Origin: Streptomyces lydicus
GTDB taxonomy: Bacteria; Actinomycetota; Actinomycetes; Streptomycetales; Streptomycetaceae
Assembly: GCF_004125265.1 (NCBI RefSeq)
Contig: NZ_RDTE01000001.1
Coordinates: 1-64,000 of the forward strand
DNA length: 64,000 nucleotides
Direction: 5' to 3'
Part shown: piece after piece, positions 1 to 8,289 of the stretch
Layout of the letters: each line of letters opens with the position of its first letter
Position numbering within the stretch: the stretch's first letter is position 1
The notes under the pieces: generated by a model
Seen by the model: the letters and a program-made list of their open reading frames with translations, nothing else
Told to the model about the DNA's origin: nothing
Database searches by the model: none
Translations under genes and position numbers: made by a program

Positions 1-374
1 ATTCGCCAGGTTCGGATCTGATCAGCGGCCCCAAAGATGTCGATCTCTCCGGCCGTCAGGGCTTGAGCCAGAGTGACCAGGTCTCCATAGGGCGGGTCGA
101 TGCCCTCGCCGGAGGCGTGCATGTAGGCGAGGGCGATCGCGCAGGCGAATCGGAGGTTGTGCGCTGGGAGCGGCTTGAGTAGCAGGAGGGTCTCGAGCAG
201 CGCGGCTGCGCGCCAAGCAGGGTCGGAGGTGACGCCGAGACGTGGTGGGTCGACGCGGTGACGGGCGACGGCGGCGACCAGCGCGGAGAAGTCGGAGACG
301 ATCGGCTGATCGGGAAGTGCCTGCTCGTGCTGTTGCAGGAGCCAGCGCACGTCGATGTGGAGGATGGGGCCCAT
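1..374 (-). CDS. Fic/Doc-like toxin component of a type II toxin-antitoxin pair (partial, runs off left edge)
   Basis: An open frame starts at ATG 374, four bases after the stop of the antitoxin gene, and continues through base 1 without a stop, so 124 codons are visible. Length and layout match the short Fic/Doc-like proteins annotated as toxin components in Streptomyces. The segment HNLRFACAIALAYMHASGE lies where the Fic core helix would be, but the usual HPFxxGNKR active-site signature is not recognisable, so AMP-transfer or kinase activity is doubtful. The coupled layout downstream of an antitoxin-like gene is the best support. It could be an inactive or divergent member of the fold. The family is assigned by resemblance from memory. 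Confidence 0.6.
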   Translation of the reverse strand, partial: MGPILHIDVRWLLQQHEQALPDQPIVSDFSALVAAVARHRVDPPRLGVTSDPAWRAAALLETLLLLKPLPAHNLRFACAIALAYMHASGEGIDPPYGDLVTLAQALTAGEIDIFGAADQIRTWR

Positions 375-378
375 GTGG

Positions 379-630
379 TTAGGCGGCCTTTTCCTTCCTG
401 CCGGTGGCCGGCCCGTCGTCGATGCCGGCAGCTGCGATGGCCGCGCTCAGGTCCGGATCATGGAAGACGCGCTGGAACTCTTGGGCGCCCGCCTTCAGGG
501 CGCGATGGCGGGCGATTGTGTCGGAGGCTGCGCTCCGCACAAGATCCTTCATCGAGACACCGCACTCCTTGGCGATCTCTCTCAGAGCTTGCAGGTCCTC
601 GTCGCTGAAGTCGACGTTAAGAGCTGACAT
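379..630 (-). CDS. Antitoxin, ribbon-helix-helix type, partner of the Doc-like toxin
   Basis: An 83-residue protein. The start at ATG 630 is chosen over an upstream ATG because AGGAGC sits just before it. The N-terminus MSALNVDFSDEDLQALREIA has the short beta strand followed by helices seen in ribbon-helix-helix antitoxins, and the rest is charged with a loose tail ending GRKEKAA, as expected for a toxin-wrapping region. It lies 4 nt upstream of the toxin, so the two are co-transcribed and probably translationally coupled. Such antitoxins normally bind the toxin and repress their own promoter. No clear operator was identified upstream. Confidence 0.65.
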   Translation of the reverse strand: MSALNVDFSDEDLQALREIAKECGVSMKDLVRSAASDTIARHRALKAGAQEFQRVFHDPDLSAAIAAAGIDDGPATGRKEKAA

Positions 631-832
631 GCTCCTACGGTAGGGCTCTGGTACCACATCGGCAATAGTTCCAGCTCAGAGCTGGTTCAGATCGGTACCT
701 AGGGCTTGATCGTCTCGGCGCCACCGGCGCGCGAGACCCCGGCGGACAGCCACAGGATCACGCTGGCGCAGCAGTGCGCCCCACGACCAGGCCCCACCGG
801 CCCCAAAGCCAGTGAACGCGAGGCGCGGCGGA

Positions 833-1804
833 TCAGCGGTAGGGCCCCGGGGTGGCGGTCCGGCGGGTGTATTCGGCGAGGCCCGGCAGGTCAGGCCGGT
901 GTTCGGCGATCCGGGCGGTCAGGGTTCGAACGGAGGGGCGGCGGGCCTCAAGGGGCGCGACGAGTTTGACGAGGCGGAGCTGGGCGAAGGCGCCGGCTGC
1001 ATCGTCGGCGGCCAGGAGGGCGCGGGCGGTGTCGGTCGCGGCGCGGGCTCGGCGTTCGGGTGTGGGCAGTGTGGCTGGCTCCAGTGCGGCGGCGTAGGCG
1101 AGTGCTGTGTCGAGGTCGCCGAGCTCGCGGTCGATCCCGATCCGGTACAGCGTGCACTGCTGTGCCGACAGCTCCGCGGGCCGGTTGGTTGTGTCGGGGG
1201 CGTGGGCTAGGCGGTGGGCGGTCTGTTCGGCTTGGGCGGCGAAGTTGCGTGCGAGGGCTGGGTGTTGGGCCTGGGCGGCGGTGTAGGCGGCGGTGTAGGC
1301 GGCGGTCAGCGCGACCATACCCACCGCGTCCAGCTCCGCTGCGGCGGGCCGGGAGATGGCCGTCAGGTGGCTCTGTGCCTCCTCCAGCAGGTCCAGGGCC
1401 TCCCGGGTGCGGCGCAGCGGGGTCGCGGCCGCGCGGGCCGCGGCGGCGAGCACCACTGCGTCGCCCGAACGGCGCGCTGCGGCGGTGGCTCGTCGCGCGT
1501 GGAGGCTGGCGGCTTAGATGCGGCCTTGCTTGACGGCGAGTTGGGAGGCGAGCGCCCACACCGCGGCGACCCGGGCGGCGCCGGTGGGGTCTGCCTCCAC
1601 GCTGCGTTGCGTATCGGCCAGCAGCAGCGGCAGCGCTTGGTCCAGGTGGCTGTAGGCGCCGGCGGCGAACAGTCGGCGGGCTGCGGCGACGTCACCGGCG
1701 GACAGCGGGACGCTGCGCGGCGGGGCCGCCGCCGCTGGCGGTGTCGATGCGAGGGCCGCGGCGGACAGGGCGACTGTCGTGGTCAGTATTCTGCGTCGCT
1801 CCAT
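833..1804 (-). pseudogene. TPR-type regulator gene interrupted by one in-frame TAA
   Basis: The frame begins at ATG 1804 behind a GGGGAG ribosome site. It reads MERRRILTTTVALSAAALAS, then an alanine-rich helical region, until a TAA at 1516-1514. The same frame then stays open without a shift for another 226 codons to the stop at 833, with helical repeats typical of the C-terminal part of Streptomyces XRE/TPR regulators. No DNA-binding domain is present in this copy. A single base change would restore a protein of about 323 residues, so the damage looks recent or is a base-call error. Re-initiation at an internal GTG near 1456 could give the C-terminal part alone. Family assignment is by resemblance only. 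Confidence 0.55.
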
Positions 1805-2009
1805 GCTGCTCTCCCCTTCTTCGGGCCCCGGGCCAGGCCGGTACGTCGTCGACGCTATGGCTGGTTGTGGGGTGCGGGACAGGGCGCACGGCGTCTGCGG
1901 CATGCGCCCTTCGGTGGATCGGGCCTGCCGCGCGGATCCGGAAGGCCGCTGGCCGGGTGCGGGCAGCTCGTTGCGCAGGTTCCGCTTGGGGGTGTTCCGG
2001 CTTCGGCTA

Positions 2010-3140
2010 TCACGTGGTCTTGGCGGTCTGCAGGGCGGTGATCGTCTGATCTAGCAGTGCCCTGACGTGGGATGCCGGGGGCACGATGGCCATGTCGATG
2101 CGGGAGGCGGTGGTTCCGGCCTGTCGGTGCATCACGTCGTCGCCAGGGAGACGGCATGATTCAAGTGCCGTCAGGTAGGCCTTGTCGGTCCGGCCCATCG
2201 TGACGGAGCTGATCACCGCCTTGAACGACTTTTGGCCGAAGACGGATGGCACGTGGTCTATGACGGCTCGGATCAGGGCGATGCATGAGTAGGGGTGGCC
2301 GGCTGCGTAGTTCGCGTTCAGTTCCGTGAGCAAGGCGAGCAGCTTGTCGACTTTCCACCGGGACTCCTGGCCGGCCTCCTTCAGTTCCTCGATGAGTTGC
2401 TGGCTGATGTAGGGGGTCGATTCGGGCCTGCTCGCCTGGGCCGGGAAGCCAGCAGCAGGGGCGCGCGAGGTTCGAGCCCGCTCGGTGTGCGCGGCGCGCT
2501 GCTCGTTGCGTGCGCGGACCAGCTCGCACGTCTTCGACACGTAGTCCGATAGGTCCTTTGCGTGACGGAAGCGGCGTACCTCGCGGGTGATGCTGCGCCG
2601 CCAGCCTTGCTTGGTCGGCGGGCTGCCCCACTCGGGGCTCTGGGTGACAGGTTCGCCGTCCAGGATGTCGGCGAGCCTGGTGTCGATGAAGCCTTGGTCC
2701 AGGGTCGGGATGGCCCGCGCCAGCTCGCGGCTGTCCAGGTACGCCTGTGTCACCTCGTCGGGGTCGGGCAGGACCGAGTCCTGGAGGCCTGCCATGTGGT
2801 GCAGGACCCGGAGGAACGGGCCGGCGAAGTTGTGCTGGAGTTCCGGCAGGTGCAGAGCGGCCGCGATCGTCAGGGCGACGGTGTCGTCGGGATCGGGCTT
2901 CTTCCCGACGAGGCTGGTGAAGCCGTAGTGCGCCGTTCCGCCCCACATCCTGCCCACGTGGGGGAGGTTGGCCAGGAGTTCGTCGGCGTCTTGGGGATAG
3001 CACTGCTCATGGACGTGGAGGACGTAGTCCCACGTCGGCCACCGGCCCGTCTGGAAATACGGCCGGGCGATGGTTCGCAGGAGCTGTTGCTGTGTCCGGT
3101 CCAGTTGGACGGTGGAGAGGTCGGTGGTGGAGGTGTGCAA
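2010..3140 (-). CDS. Hypothetical protein, possible defence-associated C-terminal domain
   Basis: The start is taken at TTG 3140 because GTCAGGAGCACCCG gives it a well-spaced ribosome site; longer in-frame starts have none. The product is 376 residues. The N-terminal half is helical and unrecognised (PYFQTGRWPTWDYVLHVHEQ at about 25-45). The C-terminal third carries NANYAAGHPYSCIALIRAVI followed by DHVPSVFGQKSF. This resembles an uncharacterised C-terminal domain (pattern LIRALIDHVPPIFG...F) seen in many accessory-genome proteins, some near defence genes. That comparison is from memory and moderate. The gene stands alone, with about 200 nt before the next gene on this strand. Confidence 0.6.
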   Translation of the reverse strand: MHTSTTDLSTVQLDRTQQQLLRTIARPYFQTGRWPTWDYVLHVHEQCYPQDADELLANLPHVGRMWGGTAHYGFTSLVGKKPDPDDTVALTIAAALHLPELQHNFAGPFLRVLHHMAGLQDSVLPDPDEVTQAYLDSRELARAIPTLDQGFIDTRLADILDGEPVTQSPEWGSPPTKQGWRRSITREVRRFRHAKDLSDYVSKTCELVRARNEQRAAHTERARTSRAPAAGFPAQASRPESTPYISQQLIEELKEAGQESRWKVDKLLALLTELNANYAAGHPYSCIALIRAVIDHVPSVFGQKSFKAVISSVTMGRTDKAYLTALESCRLPGDDVMHRQAGTTASRIDMAIVPPASHVRALLDQTITALQTAKTT

Positions 3141-3648
3141 CGGGTGCTCCTGACGGTGCGGTGGGCTACAGACAGGAGTTTCCTCGGTGCGCGTAGTCAC
3201 GGCAACGGCATTGGGGAAGCGAGGAGGCAGTGATGAACGACCGTAAGCGGGGCGGTGGTTGACTCCGCGCGCTGGGTGCACCGCGGGTGGTGTGGCATCG
3301 GTTCTGCCTCATCTGGAGGCGCTCTGGACACCGTCGTCAGCGTCAGCCCTCCCAGATGCCGCGCCGTCGGCAGCAGGCGCTTCGATTGAAGCGCCTGCAC
3401 TCGATTCACGTTCGAATGAGGCTGCGGAGCAGCGCAGCGTGTCGAGGTCTGGGAGACGGATCGCGGCCAGTGGCCCGCCATCCGGAAGGGTCTGTCGCCC
3501 ACCCCTGTGTTCGCCAGGAGCGCCAGTTGTGCGGTTCGGGGAGACCGGCTCCTTCTATGTCCGCGCCGTCTCGGACCGGAAGGCGCCGCCGTCGGCGCTC
3601 TGGTCCGAGACGGCGGCCCCGCTCAACCGGGCTGCCGGTGCGGCTGTG

Positions 3649-5480
3649 TCACTCCTTCTGGCCTGGGGCGGGCAGGACACGTATGCGGCGCAGTGGCGCA
3701 CCGGTGGTGGCTGCGTCGATGGCGGGGACAGGCTCGTAGGGCTTCCACAGCGGGGCGCCCCGGTGGGGATGGTCCCGGTCCCAGCGGGGCGCGCCGACCA
3801 GGGCGACAACTCGGCTGATCGGGATCCGAACCGGTCGGTGACGCCCGCCGGGCTTGAGCGCCAACGCCCCCTCGCCGACCTCGTCGAGGGTTCCGTACAG
3901 GCTTGCCCAGCAGCCTTCGGCGCCCTCGGGTCCGCACCACATGTCCAGCCGCAGTACCTGCCAGCTCAGCCAGGTCCGCAGCTCCTTGAGGAACGCGGTC
4001 TCCTCGCTCCCGCCCGGGATCCAGCAGCCGTAGCCGTCGCTGAGCGCGGCCGCGATCCGGGAAGCCCGCTCGCCGTTGTCGCCGGGCTGGAGCCGGTGGC
4101 TCGCCTCGCCGCGGGCGCGGCGCTGCTCCTCGACGGCCGCCGGCACGGTGTCCGGGGCGCTGTCGGCGTCCGAGGGCAGGACGGGGAAGGCGGTGCGCAG
4201 CAGCTTGAGGGCTGCCGTCTGGTCAGCTCGACGGCGGCCCGTGACGGGGCCGCCGGCCACGAACCGGGGTGGGTAGTGGCCGCCTTGGGCGGCCTGCTCC
4301 TTCTCCAGCTTGGCGACGATGTTCCCGGGCGCGGCAATGACCGCCGAGTAGGAGGGGCCGGTGGCATCGCCGATGTCGCTGAAGTAGTCGCGGCGCCGAT
4401 AGCCGAAGGGGACCAGCGGGCCGAGCACCGGGGAGGCGGCGAGGTAGGAGATGGGCGCATCACGGGAGTTCGTGAGTGGCCAGTCGTGGACGAGCAGCAG
4501 TCGCGCCTGCGTGTGCGCCGACTCGGCTTCGAACTGCGCCTCCAGCCGCGCGCAGGCATCGGCGACCGCGCGCGGCCACCACAACGCCAGCTCGGCGTCC
4601 GACCAGGCCGACGGGCTTTCGTGCCCCTCGCCCGGGGTCTGTGGCGCCGGGAGGCGGGTGACGTCCACGACTCGCGCCCCGGCCAGCTCCCGGGAGACGG
4701 CGTCCTGGACCAGCCCGGCTGTTTGTGCGGCGCCGATCCCGCGCGAGCGGGCCGCGAGCCATACTCCGCTCACCAACGGCCACACATCGACTTTCGGCTG
4801 CAGCTCGTACCGCTGACGCGGCCGGGTGGACTTCCCTGCGACGGCGGCCGTCACTTCGTCCAGCTCGCGGCGCTCCTGGCTGCCGGCCGTGCGGTGCACC
4901 GCGTCCTGGGCACCGTTGTAGGCGTCCACCTCGGGGCAGTCGGCGGCGTAGCTGGCCAGGAACTCGGCGAAGTCGGCGGCCAGGTGCTTGCGGGCTTCCG
5001 ACAGTGTCCGGGTGTCCTTGGCGAGCTTGCGGTCCGTGCGTGCCCGTTTGAGCCAGGTGTCGAACTGCTCCTCCTCCCCGGGCTGCTGCTGGGCCGTGTA
5101 GCGGGCGTAGCCGAGCCAGGTGCGCACCGTCGTGTCCGCATGTGCGCGCTGGAGTGCTGCCGCCTGGGCGGCGGCGAACGCGGTCGCCCGCCATAGGGCG
5201 TCCTGTGCGTCCGGCAGGGTGACGGAGCACTTCTTGCAGATTTGGCCGAACACGTCGAGCAGCGGGTAGGTGGCGGCGTTTGCCGCAGGCCCGGCGTACC
5301 GGCAGCCGCCGTAGGCGTAGCGGCGCCGTAGGCGTAGCGGCGCCGTAGGTCGGGGTCGGGGACGTGGTACTTTCCGCCGCCCCCACCGGTCAGGGCGACG
5401 CGGATCGCGGCGAGCGCGGGCAGGTCTCCGCCCAGGGCGTCGAGGCCCTGGGCGGAGATCGGGGGAAAGGACTGGGCCAC
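3649..5480 (-). pseudogene. Large hypothetical protein disrupted by a 17-bp tandem duplication
   Basis: Translation starts at GTG 5480, with GGAGG overlapping the end of the upstream gene, and reads MAQSFPPISAQGLDALGGDL. Near codon 50 the sequence cgccgtaggcgtagcgg occurs twice in tandem (5307-5323 and 5324-5340). Because 17 is not a multiple of three, the frame shifts. Removing one copy gives a continuous reading DLRRRYAYGGCRYAG and restores one frame to the stop at 3649, a protein of about 604 residues. A CKKC pair, long charged helices and a conserved-looking C-terminal region (WCGPEGAEGCWASLYGTLDE) are visible, but no known domain. It lies 3 nt after the 5484-6413 gene, so the two form an operon. 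Function unknown. Confidence 0.6.
5307..5340. repeat. Perfect 17-bp tandem duplication causing a frameshift
   Basis: Two abutting identical copies, 5307-5323 and 5324-5340. A third partial copy (cgccgtagg) follows at 5341. One copy keeps the host gene open and two copies break it, the behaviour expected of slipped-strand replication. It is either a recent mutation, a switchable tract or an assembly artefact. Confidence 0.9.
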
Positions 5481-5483
5481 GGC

Positions 5484-6413
5484 TCACCCCTCCTGTCCGG
5501 CAGCAGGTGTGGAATGCGCCGCGGCAGGATCATCGGCGTCCGGGCCGCTACCGGCCCGGACGTGGTGGCTGGCCAGCGCCTCGGCGAACTCACGTGAGTA
5601 GTCAACCAGTTCGGGCAGCGTGAAGTCCGTCTTGAGGGCGCGCAGCATCGTGGAGACCAGAATCTGCGCGAGGTCGGAGGCGAAACGGTGCTCGCGGGCC
5701 GGGTCGAAGGCGCCCAGCGCGCGCCCCGCATCGCCCGCCGCCACGCTGCCGCAGGCCCTGGCCCACGCCCGCAGGGTCACGGGCAGCGTCTCCACCGGCA
5801 CACCGGCCAGAATCGCCATGGTGGGCAGGTCCCAGACGTCCCGCTGGAAGACCTCTTCGGCGGTGGTGAAGCCGTCGGTGAAGTCGACCGCGCCGACCAT
5901 GTCCCGCCAGTGCTCCTGGACCTGCTGCTCAAGACGGTCCAGGGAGGTCCGCCGCTGCGCGGCACTCTCCAGACCCCGGCCATGGTCGAACGCTGCGATG
6001 CACCCGGCGCCCAGGTACAGCCATGCTGAGGCGAGATCGTCGTGCTCGGTCTCCTCGCAGTACGACACGAACTCGGCGCGCGCGTCATCCTCCTCGTCCT
6101 GCGCGACCAGATCGGCGCTGAGCAGCGGCGTGAAGCGGCCGAGCACTGCCCGGGCGCGCTCGGCCCACGGGGCCAGCGCCGCCAAGGGCAACGGCGCGAG
6201 GGGCGTTTTCAGGTCGGACGCGTCGGCGGCGAGCAGGATCTCAACCGCCTGCTGTCGGCCGGCATTGTCCAATTCAGCGGGAAGCAAGCCCTTGCGCGCG
6301 GCTTCGGCAACCCGCCGCAACGCCTCCTGGTAGCCGCAACCGGACACCCGGTTCAACGCACGGGCGATCTGCTGCTGGTGGCTGATTCTGGCCTTCTTCT
6401 TCGACTGTGCCAT
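5484..6413 (-). CDS. Hypothetical protein, first gene of a two-gene operon
   Basis: A 309-residue protein started at ATG 6413 behind AGGAG (the ATG at 6428 lacks a site). It begins MAQSKKKARISHQQQIARAL, a basic segment, then mostly charged helices with repeated acidic clusters (QDEEDDARAEF near 110). No signal peptide, membrane segment or known catalytic motif is visible. Its stop at 5484 is 3 nt before the next gene, whose ribosome site lies inside its last codons, so translation is coupled. Function not recognised. Confidence 0.7.
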   Translation of the reverse strand: MAQSKKKARISHQQQIARALNRVSGCGYQEALRRVAEAARKGLLPAELDNAGRQQAVEILLAADASDLKTPLAPLPLAALAPWAERARAVLGRFTPLLSADLVAQDEEDDARAEFVSYCEETEHDDLASAWLYLGAGCIAAFDHGRGLESAAQRRTSLDRLEQQVQEHWRDMVGAVDFTDGFTTAEEVFQRDVWDLPTMAILAGVPVETLPVTLRAWARACGSVAAGDAGRALGAFDPAREHRFASDLAQILVSTMLRALKTDFTLPELVDYSREFAEALASHHVRAGSGPDADDPAAAHSTPAAGQEG

Positions 6414-6671
6414 GACGAACTCCTGCACATCCCTCGCGATGCCGTCCCACCACAGCAGCCGCCAGAGAACGTACGAGGCGTCAAGGACATACCGGTACGA
6501 CCAGTTACGTTCGCATCCCAGCGGCCGCTCGGTTCACCCTCGGCCGGAGGTGGGCCCGGCCGCGGCGCGCACCAGCGAAGTGCGCCACCACGACGATACA
6601 GGGCGGCAACCGCATCGCGGCTTTCGAATACGGTGTTACCAAGTCGCAGGCGGCGCTCGGAGGGGATAGGT

Positions 6672-7373
6672 ATGGGGGCGGCTGAGGATGCTGTGCGTGG
6701 CATCGAGGTACGGTCTGCGGCTGATCTGCTGCGCGACGTTGCAGACAGTTGCAATCTCGACGTCGCTTCCTGGAACCGTGTGCGCGAGGGCCTGCGTGGC
6801 CAGGATCTCGGTGTGATGCCGCACCAGGGGCCGACCAGAGCGGAAGAGCCGGTGGTGCTGTTCCCTGCGGGAGGCGTCATAGGGCGCGTCCTTGCAGGCG
6901 CAGCTGTGCTGTGTGAGACCGGTGGGCAGGCAGCAGCTGAGGAGCTGGCCGAGGCATGTCGGTCTCTCGCGGCACTGACCTCCATCCCCTCCCAACGGCT
7001 GCTGGGTGCCTGTGCCGTGCCGGTGGGCGCATCGCCACGCGACCAGCTGGATCAGCATGTGGCAGAGCACGGCGGCGGCTATCTGGCCATGCCCGCCGCC
7101 TCGGCAGTGCGCGCCCTTGGCCGGCAGGGCCGGTCGCTGCGCACCCGCGACGGCGTCTTCCCCCTCCCCCGGACATCAGACGGGGAGCAGCGGTGGGTGG
7201 TGGTCCGGCACAGCGCTCTCAGCGCCGTCGGAGTCCTCCTGACCGGCATCGAGCAAGCCTGCACAGACCGCACCGCTACTGGTGTCGAATGGCTCATGGA
7301 TGCTGTGCGCACCGTGGCAGCTGCTTTCGAGCCGGGGCCGTACGACGTCGAATGGCCGACGCAGGGGCGTTGA
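6672..7373 (+). CDS. Hypothetical protein
   Basis: The start is set at ATG 6672 because AGGGGATAGG precedes it; the frame is open much further upstream, but that part is antisense to the 5484-6413 gene. The product is 233 residues and alternates small hydrophobic stretches (VLFPAGGVIGRVLAGAAVL) with acidic helices, ending YDVEWPTQGR. There is no signal peptide or clear membrane span. It diverges from the 5484-6413 gene across a 258-nt gap that should hold both promoters. Function not recognised. Confidence 0.65.
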   Translation: MGAAEDAVRGIEVRSAADLLRDVADSCNLDVASWNRVREGLRGQDLGVMPHQGPTRAEEPVVLFPAGGVIGRVLAGAAVLCETGGQAAAEELAEACRSLAALTSIPSQRLLGACAVPVGASPRDQLDQHVAEHGGGYLAMPAASAVRALGRQGRSLRTRDGVFPLPRTSDGEQRWVVVRHSALSAVGVLLTGIEQACTDRTATGVEWLMDAVRTVAAAFEPGPYDVEWPTQGR

Positions 7374-7514
7374 CGTAGCTCCGGTGGTCGCCGTCTGTGG
7401 CGTAGGCGGCGGCGTTGTACGTGCGTGTTCGGAGGGTGCGGCCGTCGTGGGCCGCTGCCTTGGTCGGGCAGTCGTTTTCCCGTGGCGAGAGGTTCAATCT
7501 GCGAGAGTAGGTGG

Positions 7515-7706
7515 ATGGCGACCATTGACCGTCCGCATCGGCTAGGTTTTGCTGGCATCCCAGCTCTCGTCGCTGGCCTGCTCACCGTCGTGGTGTGCGC
7601 GGTGGCGGGGGCCGAGCCCTCTCCCTGGACCTGGCTGGCTGCTGCCGTGGGCGGAGCATGGGGGTACTCATACTCCCGGCGGTGGTCCACGACTGCTCAG
7701 CGGTAG
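7515..7706 (+). CDS. Small membrane protein
   Basis: 63 residues from ATG 7515, preceded by GAGAGTAGGTGG. After a short polar start, residues about 12-31 (GIPALVAGLLTVVVCAVAGA) form one membrane helix and about 36-50 (WTWLAAAVGGAWGYS) a second. The tail YSRRWSTTAQR is basic and should face the cytoplasm. It lies 141 nt after the preceding gene. No family recognised. Confidence 0.5.
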   Translation: MATIDRPHRLGFAGIPALVAGLLTVVVCAVAGAEPSPWTWLAAAVGGAWGYSYSRRWSTTAQR

Positions 7707-7733
7707 AGAGTGAGCGGCAGTCTCTTCGGGTCC

Positions 7734-8060
7734 TCAGGTCTGCGCGGGATTCTCGCTGGGCGTGCCCCGGCTTTCGAGGGCCTGCACGAGCGCGATCGCC
7801 GTGGCGAGGGCAGCCCGCAGTTCCGTCACCGCGGCCGGGTCGCCCAGGTCGTCCTCCGTGTGCAGGTCGGCGAGTTCCTTCAGCTTCTCGGCAGCCGCGC
7901 GTGCCTGTGCCACCTCTGGGCCGGAGCCCTGGTACGCCCGGCCCTCGATCCGGCAGGCAATCTCCTCGATCTCCACCAAGAGCTCTGCACGCCACGACAG
8001 TTGGGTCAGGCGCACCCGGCGGTCCGGATCGGTGCCATCGGTGACGACGTCGACGCTCAT
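7734..8060 (-). CDS. Hypothetical helical protein
   Basis: 108 residues from ATG 8060; an upstream ATG at 8084 is also possible. Neither has a strong ribosome site. The sequence is dominated by amphipathic helices (RAELLVEIEEIACRIEGRAY, then ARAAAEKLKELADLH), consistent with a small coiled-coil protein. It converges on the small membrane protein gene with 27 nt between stops. Function not recognised. Confidence 0.5.
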   Translation of the reverse strand: MSVDVVTDGTDPDRRVRLTQLSWRAELLVEIEEIACRIEGRAYQGSGPEVAQARAAAEKLKELADLHTEDDLGDPAAVTELRAALATAIALVQALESRGTPSENPAQT

Positions 8061-8289
8061 GCCGCAATCGTAGTGTCGCCCCACAGCAGTTGGTCTGGGG
8101 TTCGTCCTCCTGCGGTCGGGCCTCCATGGCCGTTTGAGGTTTCGGAGGGGGGTGGCACGGCCGCTTGTCGCCCTTCAGCTCGGTCTGACGTGCCCGAGCC
8201 CGGCGTTCGCCGGGTGGGTGTGCGGCGGGCTACGACCGGCCCCTTCCCGCGGCATGGGCCGTTGGCACGCCGGCGACAGTGACGGGCAC

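Noticed and set aside
905..935. ggttcgaac, like a tRNA T-loop
   Set aside because: No acceptor, D or anticodon arms can be drawn around it, and it lies inside the broken regulator gene.
3259..5196. 645-codon plus-strand open frame
   Set aside because: Antisense to the disrupted 3649-5480 gene, which has a coupled start and normal composition.
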